A stretch of 64,000 nt of DNA from Raffaelea ambrosiae (Eukaryota; Ascomycota; Sordariomycetes; Ophiostomatales; Ophiostomataceae): contig PCDI01000002.1 of NCBI GenBank assembly GCA_002778195.1, positions 2,228,859-2,292,858 on the forward strand, read 5' to 3'. The position numbers were made by a program, and so were the translations under genes. Positions 22,399 to 34,199 of this stretch are shown one piece after another. The notes beneath the pieces are model-generated. The model had not been told where the DNA came from. It made no database searches and saw only the letters and a program-made list of their open reading frames with translations. Position 1 is the first letter of the stretch, and every line of letters starts with the position of its first letter.

Positions 22399-24366
22399 CT
22401 ATGCCGACACCACTGAATACGGACTCTTCTGGCGCAAATATTCGCCATACCTCCAGAGCAAGAACGGTGCCGGCCAGCCCAACACAATGCCAAAGGCAGC
22501 CAACAGCGTACAGCCCTTGCCGTAGCCCAAACGATCAAACATCGCGGGTCCAAACAGCGGGAAACCAAAGCCTGCCATAGACCGCATCACCGTCGTTGCC
22601 CCGACCGCACTCGCTGCAAATCTGGTGTATGTGTCCACCAGGTAGCCCTGGATGCACTGAAATCCGGCAATCAGCCCGATCGTCATCAAGCAGATGCCCA
22701 TATCGGGGCCGATCCAGTGTGTATGCGCCTCTGCGCACCACCCGTAGATCAGCAGCCCGACCGGAACTAGAGCGGCACCGGGAACCATCAGTGGCACACG
22801 GAACTCTGGACGGCCAACAGACACCTTGTAGCGCCGCTTCAGATACGCATACAGGCGGTCCTGTGTGGGTGCCAGGATCTGGGCACCCAGAAACAGGCCC
22901 ACGCCCAGGGCAATGTAGTTGAGCCCTGCGATGCCGAGATTCTCGCGGTACACTTTTTTCCACAGCGTCGGGAACGACGAAAGAAGCAGGTACAGAAGCC
23001 CGTACAGGTACATCATGTAGAGGGCCAGCACCTGCACAATCGGCTGCGTGCCCAGGAGGATGAACGGCCGGCGAAATGCCACGCCCAGCGTGCGCAGCGT
23101 ACCGTTCTGTCGTTCCTTGTCATACGCTGTGTACAGCGCCGGGTTGCCCGTCTCCTTGACCATTCGGTCGCGCTTGCGCGAGAGCAGAACGGGAGCGTAC
23201 GTCTCGCGCAGAAAGAACAAGCCGGACACCTGGATGGCGGCGTCGGCAATCGTCGTTGCGTGGAACACCCAGCGCCAAGACGTCTGCTGGGTCACAAAGG
23301 CCCCAGCAATGGGTCCAATGGCCGGGCCCAGCAACGGCATCAGGGAGTAGATGGAGATGGCACGGCCACGCTGCTCGGCCGTGAACAGGTCGCCCAGCAC
23401 GCCGCCGCCAATGGCCAGGGGGGCCGAGCCGCCCAGACCCGACAGAAAGCGGAAGGCAATCATTTGGCCGCGGGTGCGGGCCAGGCCGCAGCCGAGGTTG
23501 AAGGCCAGGAACATCAGGTTGGACAGCTGCAGCACGATGGCGCGCCCGTACAGCTCGCTCAGCGGCCCCATAAACAGGGGGCCAACGGCATAGGCCAGCA
23601 GGAAGATGGACATGGTCAGCACCTGCTCCGTGGCGCCGTGGATGTGCAGTTCTTGGCCGATGGCCGTCAGGGCCGGTGCAATCATGCTGGAGGAGACGGG
23701 GCTGATGAGGGTGAACACGCTGACGATAAATGTGGACGCCCACTTCTTCTTGGTGGTCCAGTTCTTGGGGTTCTCGGGGTCGTCGGGGCCCTGCCACGCA
23801 ACCAGGTTGGGATCGGGAGCATCGGCCGGGGAGGCTTGGGACAGCGCCTTTTTTTCGTTGCCGTTCGTGGGAGCTCCTCCGCCGTGGAGCGGTCCCCTTT
23901 CCAAGTCTCGTCTCGCCTCTGAGAGGATGCCTTGCTCTTCCCTGTTTGCCTGCTCAATCTCGACATCCCGGCGGTAGGAGACGCCGTCCCTGACCTCTGA
24001 GACCCTTCTCGTAATCGGCGCCGAGGCCCCTTCGGACCGAGGCCGGGAACGGGTTCGTGCTCGGGTGCGTGTTCGAGACAGAGACCGTGACAGGAACGAC
24101 CGGGCTCGTGACGCGGTTGACCTCCTTCCTTGCGATCTGCTTCTGCTGCTGCTTCGACTGCTGCTCGAGATGCTACTCCTGCGGCTTCTTTCTTTGCTTT
24201 CTGCCTCGACTACCGAAATCATAGATTCTCGGTCTTCTTGCTGGCCATCGTCCAAACCATCCGACTTCTTCTTGTTGTCGTCATTCTCGAGAAGTGACGT
24301 GTTGTGGTTGTCCCCGGCCGCTGGCTGTCCAGCCGTCTTGGCTTCGGGCCCAGACGAAGAAGACAT
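22399..24366 (-). CDS. MFS transporter, DHA1 type (single exon)
   Basis: 655 residues without intron from ATG 24366; the frame extends 13 codons further up but only from TTG. A 210-residue hydrophilic head is rich in Arg/Ser (SRSRSQGRRS-like, about residues 75-120). The core begins with NPKNWTTKKKWASTFIVSVF, then LISPVSSSMIAPAL, GPLSELYGRAIVL, SWRWVFHATTIADA, RPFILLGTQP and PEFRVPLMVPG, the same landmarks as the six-exon gene at 2503-4546. It is a 12-TM proton antiporter of drug/polyamine type at the plasma membrane. The RS-rich head could be phosphorylated; that is inference. It is convergent with nothing and isolated by about 2 kb on each side. Confidence 0.9.
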   Translation of the reverse strand: MSSSSGPEAKTAGQPAAGDNHNTSLLENDDNKKKSDGLDDGQQEDRESMISVVEAESKERSRRSSISSSSRSSSRSRSQGRRSTASRARSFLSRSLSRTRTRARTRSRPRSEGASAPITRRVSEVRDGVSYRRDVEIEQANREEQGILSEARRDLERGPLHGGGAPTNGNEKKALSQASPADAPDPNLVAWQGPDDPENPKNWTTKKKWASTFIVSVFTLISPVSSSMIAPALTAIGQELHIHGATEQVLTMSIFLLAYAVGPLFMGPLSELYGRAIVLQLSNLMFLAFNLGCGLARTRGQMIAFRFLSGLGGSAPLAIGGGVLGDLFTAEQRGRAISIYSLMPLLGPAIGPIAGAFVTQQTSWRWVFHATTIADAAIQVSGLFFLRETYAPVLLSRKRDRMVKETGNPALYTAYDKERQNGTLRTLGVAFRRPFILLGTQPIVQVLALYMMYLYGLLYLLLSSFPTLWKKVYRENLGIAGLNYIALGVGLFLGAQILAPTQDRLYAYLKRRYKVSVGRPEFRVPLMVPGAALVPVGLLIYGWCAEAHTHWIGPDMGICLMTIGLIAGFQCIQGYLVDTYTRFAASAVGATTVMRSMAGFGFPLFGPAMFDRLGYGKGCTLLAAFGIVLGWPAPFLLWRYGEYLRQKSPYSVVSA

Positions 24367-26322
24367 CGGGAAGAGCCCGCCGAATTCGGGGTCTGGTCCC
24401 GACAAGATAAGCTCAAAGAGAAAAAAAAATCCAGGACGTTTTCAAACGTCCCAGCTGGTGGGAAAGTTGTCAATTGGCACGAGAAGTCAAAAACTTTGAC
24501 AAGAATGACAATATGAACGAAATTTATATACGATGAAAACTTGTGAAAAAAAAACCCCAAAAAACATCAACGTGGAATGGGAAGGCAAAACGAGAAGAAT
24601 AAGCAAGAAACTGAACAAATTGGTAATCGACAGACAACTAGAACGAGGTTGGGGAAGAAGTGGACCATGAACAGGAGTTTTAAGAGACAGCTGCCATCCC
24701 AATACAGAAGGAGAAGCAAAAGAGCCGGGAACAAGATCAAAAGCAGCTAAAGCAACCTCCACCTTGCTTATTCCCAGTATGGCAGTGAGGCAACCCGGCC
24801 ACAGCGTCCGCTGCTCCGCGGACGGGGGGTGCGAAACGCTGCCTCAAAGGAGGAGGTTGAGCCAGTCCACCGGACCTTTGGCCTATCACCGACTTGTATA
24901 CGCCCGGAATGCTCTCTTAGTAAGGCTGTGTCGGGGTTTTTTCTCCGCCCAGTCTTCTGTCTTTTTTTTGCCTCTGACAAAGCTTAACCTGTGCGCGCCC
25001 CGACGCTAACAGGAGCGGTAACCCACCCCGCCCCGCCCACCGGCCGCTACAATTCGGCCCTCCCTGGGCGGATCATCCAGACAAAACATGTCGATCAACG
25101 GCGAAGAAGAAGAGCAGAACAAAAGAGAGCTGCACATCTTCTGGCTGCCCAGCGGGAATTTGGCGTATTGGGTTGACAACGGTACATACGCGGCAGTCGG
25201 AGCCCCCGCATGGGGCAGTTGCACTTGGGACACCGAGGACTGCACTTTCCCGAACTGTGCACGTGCGTGCTCGTGGCCGTACCGGCATCGGTGGGTCGGC
25301 TGCTGACTTGCGGAAACCCGCACAGCAATGCCGTGCGGTCCATGTGAAGTGGCTTGTGCGTCTCCCTCTCTCATTCTTGGCCGAGGCCGGTGCCAACACG
25401 GGGCCCTTGCTAGACGTTACAAACCGGTGTCCAGCTGTGGGAACTGGCAAATGCGCAAGTAAAGTACGCCCACGACGGCGGGTTTCCTGCAAACGAGGCC
25501 TCCACGCCGGCTTCCCAAGACTCACCAAAGAAAGACATGGCTCTGTGCTGTTTCTCAGTGAGACCAAGATTCAGATGCCTCCTCTTTGTCTTGCCTTGAT
25601 TGCTGGCTCGGGTTCTACAACGAACGACCTGCTGACCAGGCGCCAAACATCTTGCGACCCGAACAAACGAAACATGAGACTGCACCAAGACAGAAGACCG
25701 AGCTAAGACACTGACTGGAGCAGAAGACCAGCTGATAGACAGACACAGCACGGGTGAAATGTCCACCACACACAGACTTGTCGAATGTGATCATTCTCTC
25801 ATGTGGTAGTAGATGATTGGGTGTGGTCACATTCACGACAATTCGAGGTGTAGAACGTACATTTTGAAATGGCTCTCCCAAATATCTCCAGGTCAGTACA
25901 AATGATTTGAAATTGCGTCTGTGGCGGTTTCTGGTATCCCCCTTTCTCTGTTCCGTAAACAATCGAAAAATGGTATTTTTTTGATCTTCTCCAACCTGGC
26001 ACACACCTGTTACTCTCTTTCTTCTCTCTTTTTTGTTATTTGGTCCCGTTTTCCCTGAAAATCAAAACGCCGTTGAAACCACAGGAGACAATACACGGAG
26101 AAACATGAACAGAAAAAAATAAAGACGACTATCTAAACGACACAGTAGGAAAGAAAAGAAAAAGAAAAAAGAACCCCGATAACAGTGACGACAGAAACGA
26201 CCTCGGCCCAGAATAATTGTTCGTATGGCGGGTTAGAAAATGCTGTCCTTCACGATGGTGGAAAGTTGTGTTTGTTGTTTTTGGGCGCGAAATGGACGAA
26301 GAAAATGGCAAAAATTTCATCT
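24367..26322. other. Intergenic region
   Basis: Promoter of the MFS gene at its left end and 3' flank of the La gene at its right end. A 72-codon plus frame at 25088-25306 has an ATG and six cysteines but no signal peptide and no family resemblance; not called. A/T-rich blocks with A runs lie at 24415-24560 and 26110-26180. No RNA gene seen. Confidence 0.45.
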
Positions 26323-27880
26323 TCATGCCGTCGCCTCCGCCTTGGTGTCAACCTTCTTGGCTGGCGGCTCGCTGGCACCGTCGTCGTCGCGGCTGCGCTT
26401 GCCGTTGGTGGCAGCCGGAGCCTCGGCAGGCTTCGCCTCAGCCTTGCTGCTGCTGACCGCCTCGCCCTTATCGTTGGTGGTCTGGATGGACGGCTTGTCG
26501 CCAGCGTTGTTCTCGTTGTTTCTGTTCTTGTTGAAGTGGTTGCCATGGCCGCCCCGGCCCCGGCCACCACCGAAACCGCCCCGACCGCGACCGCCCCGGC
26601 CTCCACGGAAGCCCCGCTTGCGGTCATCGTCCCGACGCTTCTTCCAGTCGTCCTTGTCGAACGAACCGCCGTTCTTGTGAAAGTTGCCACCACGGCCGCC
26701 ACCCCGGCGACCGCCCACGATCCGGCCCTCATAGAAGCGCGGCGCACTCTTGTTGGTGGGCTCGATCTTGCCCTCGCGGATGAGCTCCGACTTCTCGGCG
26801 ACGTAGGCCATCTTGGCCATGATCTTGAGGTCGTGGCCCTTCCACTGGGGCTTGGGGTCCTTGGCCAGGAAAGCCGCGGCCTGGTCGGCGTCCTCAAACT
26901 CGACAAAGACGGAACCCTTGAACAGGTTCTCGGCCGTGCGGCGGAGGCGCACGCAGTTGACGGAGCCGAACTGGGTGAAGAAGGCCTCCAGGTCAAACTG
27001 CGTCGAGGCCTCCTCGTCGCCGAAGCCCTTGACGTAGACGGTGGCGGCGTCGATCTTGCTGCGCGGGCGGTCCGGGTTGTAGGCGGTCTTGCGCGTGAGC
27101 AGCTCGCTGCCGGCTTCGCCCGTCACATTCAGAAACTTGCTCTTGCGCAGGGCGGCGACAATGACCTCGTAGTTCTTGAAGCGGCGCATGCGCCCGAAGC
27201 TGCAGAGCTTCTTGAGCTCGACCGGCTTGTTCTCGGCGCCGCCCGTCAGCTCCCACATGTACTTGTCGGTCGGCAGGTTGCTGTCGCTGAAGTAGAAGTG
27301 GACCTGGAAGGAATTCGATCGTTAGCGAAACACCCCCCACCCCCCTGGAAGTAAGTTGCCTCCTTTGCTCCTTGTAGAGGGGGCGCCTCGGAGAGCAGGG
27401 TGATTCTCGGCTTACCTGGGTCTGGATGGCGGCGTGGTCCTCGGACTCAGGAAGCACGCTGGGATCGAACTTGCTGTTCTTAGCATTCTTGCCATGCTGG
27501 ATCTGCGCTGTCGTCTTCAGGACGTCTGCAGACTTCTTCTCGGTGCTCTCTTCTGGCGCAGCTGCGCCGTCCTTCTTTTCTTCTGTGGTCTCCTCCTTCT
27601 TGTCGTCGGTCTTGTCCTCGGCCTTCTCTTCGGCCTTCTCCTCGGCCTTCTCTTCCGTCTTCTCTTCCGTCTTCTCTTCAGTCTTCCCTTCCGTCTTCTC
27701 TTCCGTCTTCTCTTCCGTCTTCTCTTCCGTCTTCTCTTCCGTCTTCTCCTCGGCCTTCTCAGTTGTGGCCGCAGTCTCCTCCTTCTTCTCCTCTACTTGC
27801 GGAACCTCCACTGCGGCAGCTGGGACACTGTCCACCACAGGAGGCTGCGCAGCCTCGACAGCTGCGGTCGAATCGCTCAT
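26323..27880 (-). CDS. La protein homolog (Lhp1/Sla1), RNA polymerase III transcript chaperone
   Basis: Two exons, 27880-27416 and 27303-26323, encode 481 residues. A Lys/Glu-rich head carries about ten (Glu)2-Lys-Thr-type repeats (residues about 40-100). The La motif spans the intron: AAIQTQ|VHFYFSDSNLPTDKYM (about 150-172). RRM1 follows with RNP2-like TVYVKGF and RNP1-like KGSVFVEF (about 245-320), and the C-terminus is an RGG box (about 370-430) followed by KRSRDDD. La binds the UUU-3' ends of nascent Pol III RNAs in the nucleus and protects and folds them. The repeat head is unusual in length for La. It diverges from the uS4m gene across 775 bp. Confidence 0.93.
27640..27750. repeat. 12-bp coding repeat (TCTTCCGTCTTC)n
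   Basis: Near-perfect tandem 12-mers in the La gene, read on the minus strand as Glu-Glu-Lys-Thr/Ala. About nine units; in frame. Confidence 0.9.
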
Positions 27881-28655
27881 TGTTGCTGGTGTGAATTGGT
27901 GACAGAACGGGATACGCTTGCTGGCGACAGAGAACCAAGTTTCGCAGACAGTGTATCGGTTTGTGCTTTGCTCGAAAGAGAAGAGGAAGTCGTCGAAAAG
28001 TAAGGTCCCTCTGCTGAAAGTGTAGAAGAATGGAGCTTTGCGCCAGGGAAAAAAAAAATTTGGACCAAAAAAAAAACTAGGAAAAGGCTGGGACTTTTTT
28101 TTTTCTGCCGCCTGAGCTTGGTTGCTGCAGGACCGACTAGGTGGGGTCGTTTGGCGCAAATGGAAAAGAGTCATTCGCCGCCAGGTGAGCAGCCTGGGCA
28201 CGTGATATCAAAATGCTGGCCTCGCTGTTCTTTCCAGCAGCAATTCAGCCAAATCGGTCGCTGTCGTTTGAATTTGGCATGATACTTTTCTGTGCAATGT
28301 ATATGGTGAACCGATGCTTCACAAGCAGTCCACAGCCATCTTGGCTTGTCAATGGCTGAACAGGCTGGTCGTCTCCCTGTCTGATCACGTGGACACACGC
28401 TCACGCTAATATGGAGCAGCCTGATTGGTCAGGCTGAATTTTTTCTCTTCGGACCTTGTTTTAGTGAGGAGAAGCTTTTTTGGTAGAACGGTCAACACGA
28501 GCACGGCTCAGGGACGACCGCAATCCAGACACAACGCTGCCCGCTCCACCTCGCGTTTTGCTGCCCGCACACGACAGCCTTCGAAGGAATTTGTTTGGGG
28601 GGGGAAGAACAGTCCCATTGATTGACTGGCAACCGAGTTTGCCACCTCCGTCAAG
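27881..28655. promoter_or_regulatory. Divergent promoter of La (-) and mitochondrial uS4m (+)
   Basis: A shared 775-bp upstream region. The La side has C/T-rich leader sequence and A/T runs (28055-28100). No further gene is visible. Confidence 0.6.
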
Positions 28656-30300
28656 ATGGGGCGCAGACTTCACATGCTGCTGCGACCGGTATGTCAGACA
28701 AGAAGACGAGAATGGAAGTTGGGAAAAAAAGAGGTCGGGGAGCATGGGAACGACAAGAGTCTAACTGGTTTGCTCCTTTTTTCTTTTTTTCACCTCGTTA
28801 GAAAATCCGCCAATCATGGAACAAGTACAACCTCTACAACCTCCACAACATACGACTGCCCATACTCGTCAACAAGACGTTTTACCAGCAGAAATGGGTG
28901 GCCAAGGCGCTGCTGCGCGGCTACCACGGCGAGCACATCAAGGAGGCCCAGTGGTCGCGCATGTTTGACCGGCGGCTGGCGTCGGTCGTGGACATGGACC
29001 CGCGGTACCTGGCCCTGTTTGACGGCTCTGAGCAGGCGACCGGCCGCGGATCCGGAAAGCAGCTGAAGCCGACCGCAAACGGCAGCCACGAACTGAGCCT
29101 GAGGCCGGGGGCGGGCACGAACCTCAAGTCGCTCAAGTCCACGCCGTACATGCAGATGACGTTTGCGCCCATGGAGCGGCGACTCGACGTGGCCATCTTC
29201 CGGTCCCTGTTTGCCAGCAGCACCCGGCAGGCCCGCCAGTTTGTCGTCCACGGCGCCGTCTACGTGAACGGCAGGAAGGTAAGGGGGGGGAGGGAACAGA
29301 TACATGAGCAAGGATGTGGTTGGAACAAGCTCTCGTTCTAGGTCTAACCCTTTTTTTTTGACAGATGGTCTACCCCGGTTACCTGCTCAATCCGGGCGAC
29401 ATGTTCCAGGTCGACGTGGACCGCGTGCTGTTTGCCACCGGCGCCAAGAAACCGACTCGCTCGGCGGCCGAGCGCGCACGCATTGCCCGCGAAGCCGAAG
29501 CCGACGAAGAAGAAAAAGTGGAAGAGCAAGACGCGGCGGAGAACAAAGAAGGAGGGGGGGAAGAACAGGCCGCCGCCGCTGCCAAGGACGTGGTCAACAA
29601 GAGGGCGCTCCGGGAACTGCCGTACCTGGCGGCGCGGGCCAAGCACCTGCTGGCCAACGCCACGGACGACCTGAACGCCAAGCGGAAACGGGCGCTGCGG
29701 CAGTTTGTCAAGGACGCCCGCAAGTGGATTGTCAAGGCGACCGCGCCCAGCGCCCAGGGACCGGGCGCCGCGGGGAAGACGATGGCGCCGCCGCCGTCGT
29801 CAGAGGTCGTCGACCGGCTGGCGGACCTGCTGGCCGACATGCCGGCGCTGGGCGAGGACAGCGAGGCCGCAGCCCTGGTGGAGGCGTCGGCTAAGGAGAA
29901 GGAAGCCGAAGCCGAGGCCGCCGAGGCCGCCGAGACCAATGTGGCGGCCGACGAGTCGTCGAATGCGGCGCCCGCCGAGGCCACCAAGACGCGGAAACCG
30001 AAAAAGAAGCTGACCGTGGCGGACCTGACGCCCGAGGAGCGCGAGCGGTTCCAGCAGCTGATTGCGCGGGACGCAGAAAACCCCGTGGACCCGTCCAAGC
30101 CGTATGCGACGCCATGGCGGCCGCGGCCGTTCATGAAGGCCTTTGCGTTCATCCCGAGCTACCTCGAGGTCAACCAGAACATCTGCGCAGCGGTGTACGT
30201 GCGCCACCCGGTGGCGCGGCAAGGCCGGGCGGAGGTGCCGACGCCGTTCCCGCAGGAGCTGAGCCAGCTGGTGTACAACTGGTACCTGCGGCGTCGTTAG
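28656..30300 (+). CDS. NAM9: Mitochondrial small-subunit ribosomal protein uS4m (NAM9-like)
   Basis: Three exons, 28656-28688, 28802-29278 and 29365-30300, give 481 residues. The first exon encodes only 11 residues, MGRRLHMLLRP, and continues in frame as KIRQSWNKYNLYNLHN. The S4 RNA-binding domain is seen as RRLDVAIFRSLFASSTRQAR followed by FVVHGAVYVNGRK and PGYLLNPGDMFQVD. A long charged insert (about residues 205-400, with Glu/Ala-rich runs) separates it from a conserved C-terminal block ending FIPSYLEVNQ and VPTPFPQELSQLVYNWYLRR. This layout matches fungal NAM9, a component of the mitochondrial 37S subunit body needed for decoding accuracy. Confidence 0.92.
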
Positions 30301-30669
30301 GTTTCGTCCAAGACAGATGGGCGACGAGATGGGTGGGGGAACGGACACCCATGGCTTGGACACGACAATATGAGAACATGGGTTTTTTTTTTTCTTTTTC
30401 TTTCTTGGCTCGGGGAAGGGAAAGACGGAAAGACGAAAAGAGAAACAAAAAAAAGGTGCTGGACCAAGTTTGGGGGGGTTCTTGGTCAGCGTTGGCTCAT
30501 TGTACATACCCTACACCTAAAGAAACAAAACTTTACTCATAGATGTACGATTGTAAAAATACACGTGTTTTTGGCTGGGCGGGTGGCCAGATTTGGAAGA
30601 CTTGAGGAAAGCAGCGTAGGAAGCGAAGCGTGCTCGCCGGCATGCCAACACACCCCGGTACGCAAGCGC
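30301..30669. terminator. Convergent 3' region
   Basis: 370 bp between the converging uS4m (+) and Zn2Cys6 (-) genes, with T and A runs (30382-30405, 30440-30460) that may serve 3'-end formation. No gene. Confidence 0.4.
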
Positions 30670-32190
30670 CTATGCTGGCCACCCGTTGAAAATCCCATCC
30701 CAGTCCATGGTCGTCCAGGCTTGCTCGTCCACGACGCTGTCAAACGCAAACTCGGGAATGTCCAGAAAGGCGCCAGCGGGCAAGGCGCCAGCCGCCACGG
30801 CGCCCACGCCTCCCGCGCTGACACCACCACCCTCTATGCCAGGGTGCTCCACCGACATGGTGGTCGTGCTGGTCGCCGCCAGGACATCGCCAGCAGCGGC
30901 AGTCGGCGGGCCTGCCGGGCCCGAGCTGCTGCTCTGGTTCGGCGGCACGGGCGACCGCTCCGCCGAGCTTGTCTGTCCCTGGCCGCTGCCGCTTCTGCTG
31001 CCGCCGCCGCTGCTGCTGCTGCTACTGCCTCCTGCGGCATTGCGTCTGGCCCGCAGCACGCGTTCCACCACGTCCTCGACGTCCCGCAGCATGCCGACGT
31101 GGTCCTTGGCTGCCGGGTTGCCAACATTGGCCATGTCCACCAGCAGGTCGCGCGTGCGGGCATAGAGGCTGTCTACTTCCCGCGTCTGTTCCTGCTGCTG
31201 CTGCTGCTGATTATCGTCTATGATTATCGTGGTTGTCGCGGTTGTCGCGGCTGTCGCGGTTGTCGTGGTTGTCGTGGTTGTCGCGGTTGTCGTTGGTGTC
31301 GTTGGTGGCAGGTCGACGATGCGGGAGAGGCAGAGGATGGCCAGACCAGAGAAGAGGTGGAGGGCGTCCCAGTAGCCGAACTTGGCTGGGAGTCGCCGTT
31401 AGACAACGAGTGCATACACACACGCGGCGGATGGAGAGCTTACCAAGCTTTGAGCGCACGGCGAGATTTTCAATGATGCGGCAGTTGTTCTGGGCTGCCT
31501 GGAAACATTGGCGCTTCAGGGCCACGAGCTGGCCGTCCGTGGACACCGGAGAGACGGGAACGCACGTGCTGGCGGTGCTGCCACTGCTGTTGTTTTTCTT
31601 CTGTGCGTTGTGGGACGAGACAATCGAGGCCAGATCGTGCAGCAGCAGGGGCCGGATCAAGAGGATCATGCACTGGTAGAGAGTGAGTGTCGGCGATCAT
31701 GAAAATTCCATAAAAGAAAATACTGAAATAAAGAGCAAAAGAACAAAGAAAAATGAAAAAAGTGAGAAAACAGTATAACTAAAAGAATAAAAGAATAAAA
31801 GAATAAAAGAATAAAAGAATAAAAGAATAAAAGAATAAAAGAATAAAAGAATAAAAGAATAAAAGAATAAAAGAACAAAAGACAAAAAGACAAATAGACA
31901 CAAAAAAAAAAGAAAAGACAAAAAAAGACAAAAAAAAAACGTGTCACGCACCTGGTAGTACCGAAGATACAGCGACAGCAGCACACGGCCGCCCGAGGAC
32001 ATCCAGACGGTGTCCGGCACGCCGTTTTCAAACGTGCAGGCCATGTCTGGCGGCAAGTGCTCGTGCCAGTCGCGCAGCTTGTCCATGCACGGCAGGATGG
32101 CATCCAGCGACGGGCTCTCTTCCGAGTCGGTGTCGTCGCCGTGGCTGCCGTCCCCATTGTCCTGTTCCTGATTGTTGTTGTTGTTGTTGC

Positions 32191-32242
<52 letters not shown>

Positions 32243-33381
32243 GCCGTCGTTCTCCGTGGCCATGTCCCTCCCGCTCTTGTTTCTCTGTCGATGTTCCTGT
32301 CGATGTTCCTGCCGATGTTCCTGCCGATGTTCCTGTCGTCGTCGTCGTCGCCGCCGCCGTCGCCTCTGCCACAGCCGATGCGCCACGCTGTCCACGATCA
32401 ACGTCTTGATGCGGCAGAGCTGGATCTGTGCGGTGAGAAACTGCGGATCAAAGAACTCGGCCAGCGCAGCGTCGGGGTTTCTCGCCTGGCGCAGGCCCTC
32501 GTTCGACGGCAGGGACAGGCCACTCCCGAGCGAGTCCTCCACGGGGGGGAAGCCAAACTCGGTGCTGACCATGCTGTCCATGCAGTACGAGGTCCACCAG
32601 ACGCGCTTGCGGTGCTCCGACTCGATGATCTCGGCGTCGGCGAGGGCGGCCGGTGACAGACGCGCCGACGGGGATGGCGAGGACGACGGGGACAACGGGG
32701 ACGACGAGCAAGAGGACGAAGACGAAGACGCGGACGCGGACGAGGACGACAACGCCGATGCCGGCCCGGAGTGGCGGCCGCGCGGTGGGGGCCACGGCTC
32801 GTGCAGGCGCAGCAGCGTGGCCATCCGGACGCTCTGGCAGGAGATCATGTAGGCGGTCCGTCTCCGGTTCAGACTGTAGCAGTAGAACGCCTGGAATAGC
32901 GGGTGTGAGTCCCGGTTTCTGCTTCCGTGTTTTGCCTGTACTCCGGGCAGAAAGAAGGGGGATGGGGGGGCGGCTACGTACGATCAGATTCAGAGCCTCG
33001 ACATCCTCGATGGAGGCGTCCTCCTGGGGGCTGCGCAGAAGCAGGAGAGCCTGCTCGAACATTTCGGTGCCTGGCGGCGGCACGGTGGACGGGTCGTGCG
33101 CGGGTGTATCGCCCCTGCTGCTGGGATGGTTCACGCCGCCTCGCCACGACTCGGCCAGGGCCATGATCAGCGATGCGCAGCACAGCCACGTCCGGTTGCC
33201 GGCCTGGGATCGCGGGTCGGTGTACGTCTGTATGAGGCGTTCGCGGAACTGCCTGCGCAGCGTCCAGTGGTAGTCGCGAAAGCCTTCCTCGAACAGGTTG
33301 AGCAGACTCAAGGCGTACGGAAGGGGAGGTAGGCGGAAGGAGACCTCGGGTCCTAGCATGGTCACCAGGGTCAGCCCAGGA

Positions 33382-33427
<46 letters not shown>

Positions 33428-33791
33428 CTTCTTTTCTTCTTTTTTTCTTCTTTTTTTTAGAAAAAAAAACAACGCGGCTTCACGCACGAAACAGATCAAA
33501 GTTGAGCGGCGAGTAGGTGTACCCCCCCGAGGGCGAGGCTGCCGACAGGGGGTCCGACACGAGCGGCGGAACAGACGAGGCCCCCCCGTCTGTGGCCATG
33601 TAGTCCATGTTGGACGCGGCCAGGGACAGCTCCCGCAGCTTCTGGACAAAGTGCTCGGCACTGCCGTCGTCGACCAGCCGACGGACGGGCTTGTCTTTGC
33701 TTGGTGGCTCGTGGGCATCATGCTGCGGGTGCGGGTGCTGGTGCTGGTGTTGGTGTGGATGGGTGGCGGAATGAGAGGAAGCGGCGGCAGC

Positions 33792-33826
<35 letters not shown>

Positions 33827-34199
33827 TGGAGATGCCCGGGGTGCGTGCGCCTGCGGACGCGGCACTGCCGCCGCTGCTGCCGCTGCTGCTGCCTATGCGC
33901 GCCAGTCTCTCGAGATGGCGCAGGTAGCTCTCGGGGACGGCCACGACGCGGTCCTTGGTGGGATAGACACACTCGTGGCCCCGGTTCTTGCACCTCTGGC
34001 AGGGGACACCTGGGGGTACATGCAATCCCTCCCCCAAAAAAAGAGGAGAAACGGTCAGTCTGGGGTTGTTCGGTGCCACTCTAAAAACAGAGGAACGGGG
34101 CGCTTCTCTCTTCACCACCGCCTTACCGCCAGAGCATTTCAGCTTTTGCTTGTGGCACACAGTGCAGGCCACGGCATTGCGGCCTTTGAAGCGGCCCAT
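30670..34199 (-). CDS. Zn2Cys6 fungal-specific transcription factor, repeat-laden
   Basis: Six exons: 34199-34127, 34009-33484, 33384-32982, 32890-31952, 31672-31444 and 31385-30670; phases agree and give 961 residues. The zinc cluster CTVCHKQKLKCSGGVPCQRC plus KNRGHEC (about residues 12-36) spans intron 1. The fungal_trans domain follows, with LNRRRTAYMISCQSVRMATL and HRKRVWWTSYCMDSMVSTEF as landmarks. Poly-Ala, His/Gln, Arg/His/Gln, a long Asn run and a Thr-rich run interrupt it. Role: nuclear DNA-binding regulator; target unknown. It shares its upstream 440 bp with the 3' end of the amadoriase gene. Splice sites of introns 1, 3, 5 are canonical; the intron 2 acceptor, right after a 43-base A run, is the least sure. 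Confidence 0.82.
31775..31876. repeat. 8-bp minisatellite (AATAAAAG)n in an intron
   Basis: About twelve tandem copies of the 8-mer fill intron 4 of the Zn2Cys6 gene, followed by a degenerate A/C-rich tail to 31940. Confidence 0.92.
32171..32246. repeat. GTT trinucleotide repeat (poly-Asn on the minus strand)
   Basis: About 23 nearly uninterrupted units in exon 4 of the Zn2Cys6 gene. A 12-bp repeat (His-Arg-Gln-Glu) follows at 32283-32340. Confidence 0.92.
33386..33428. repeat. Poly-T tract of about 42 bases
   Basis: Lies at the 3' end of intron 2 of the Zn2Cys6 gene, read there as poly-A directly before the proposed acceptor. Such a run should be length-variable and prone to sequencing error. 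Confidence 0.9.

Noticed and set aside
25088..25306. 72-codon cysteine-containing small ORF
   Set aside because: No signal peptide, no family resemblance and isolated; a chance frame is as likely.
31775..31940. Tandem 8-mers considered as a CRISPR-like array
   Set aside because: Units are contiguous without spacers and lie in a fungal intron; it is a minisatellite.
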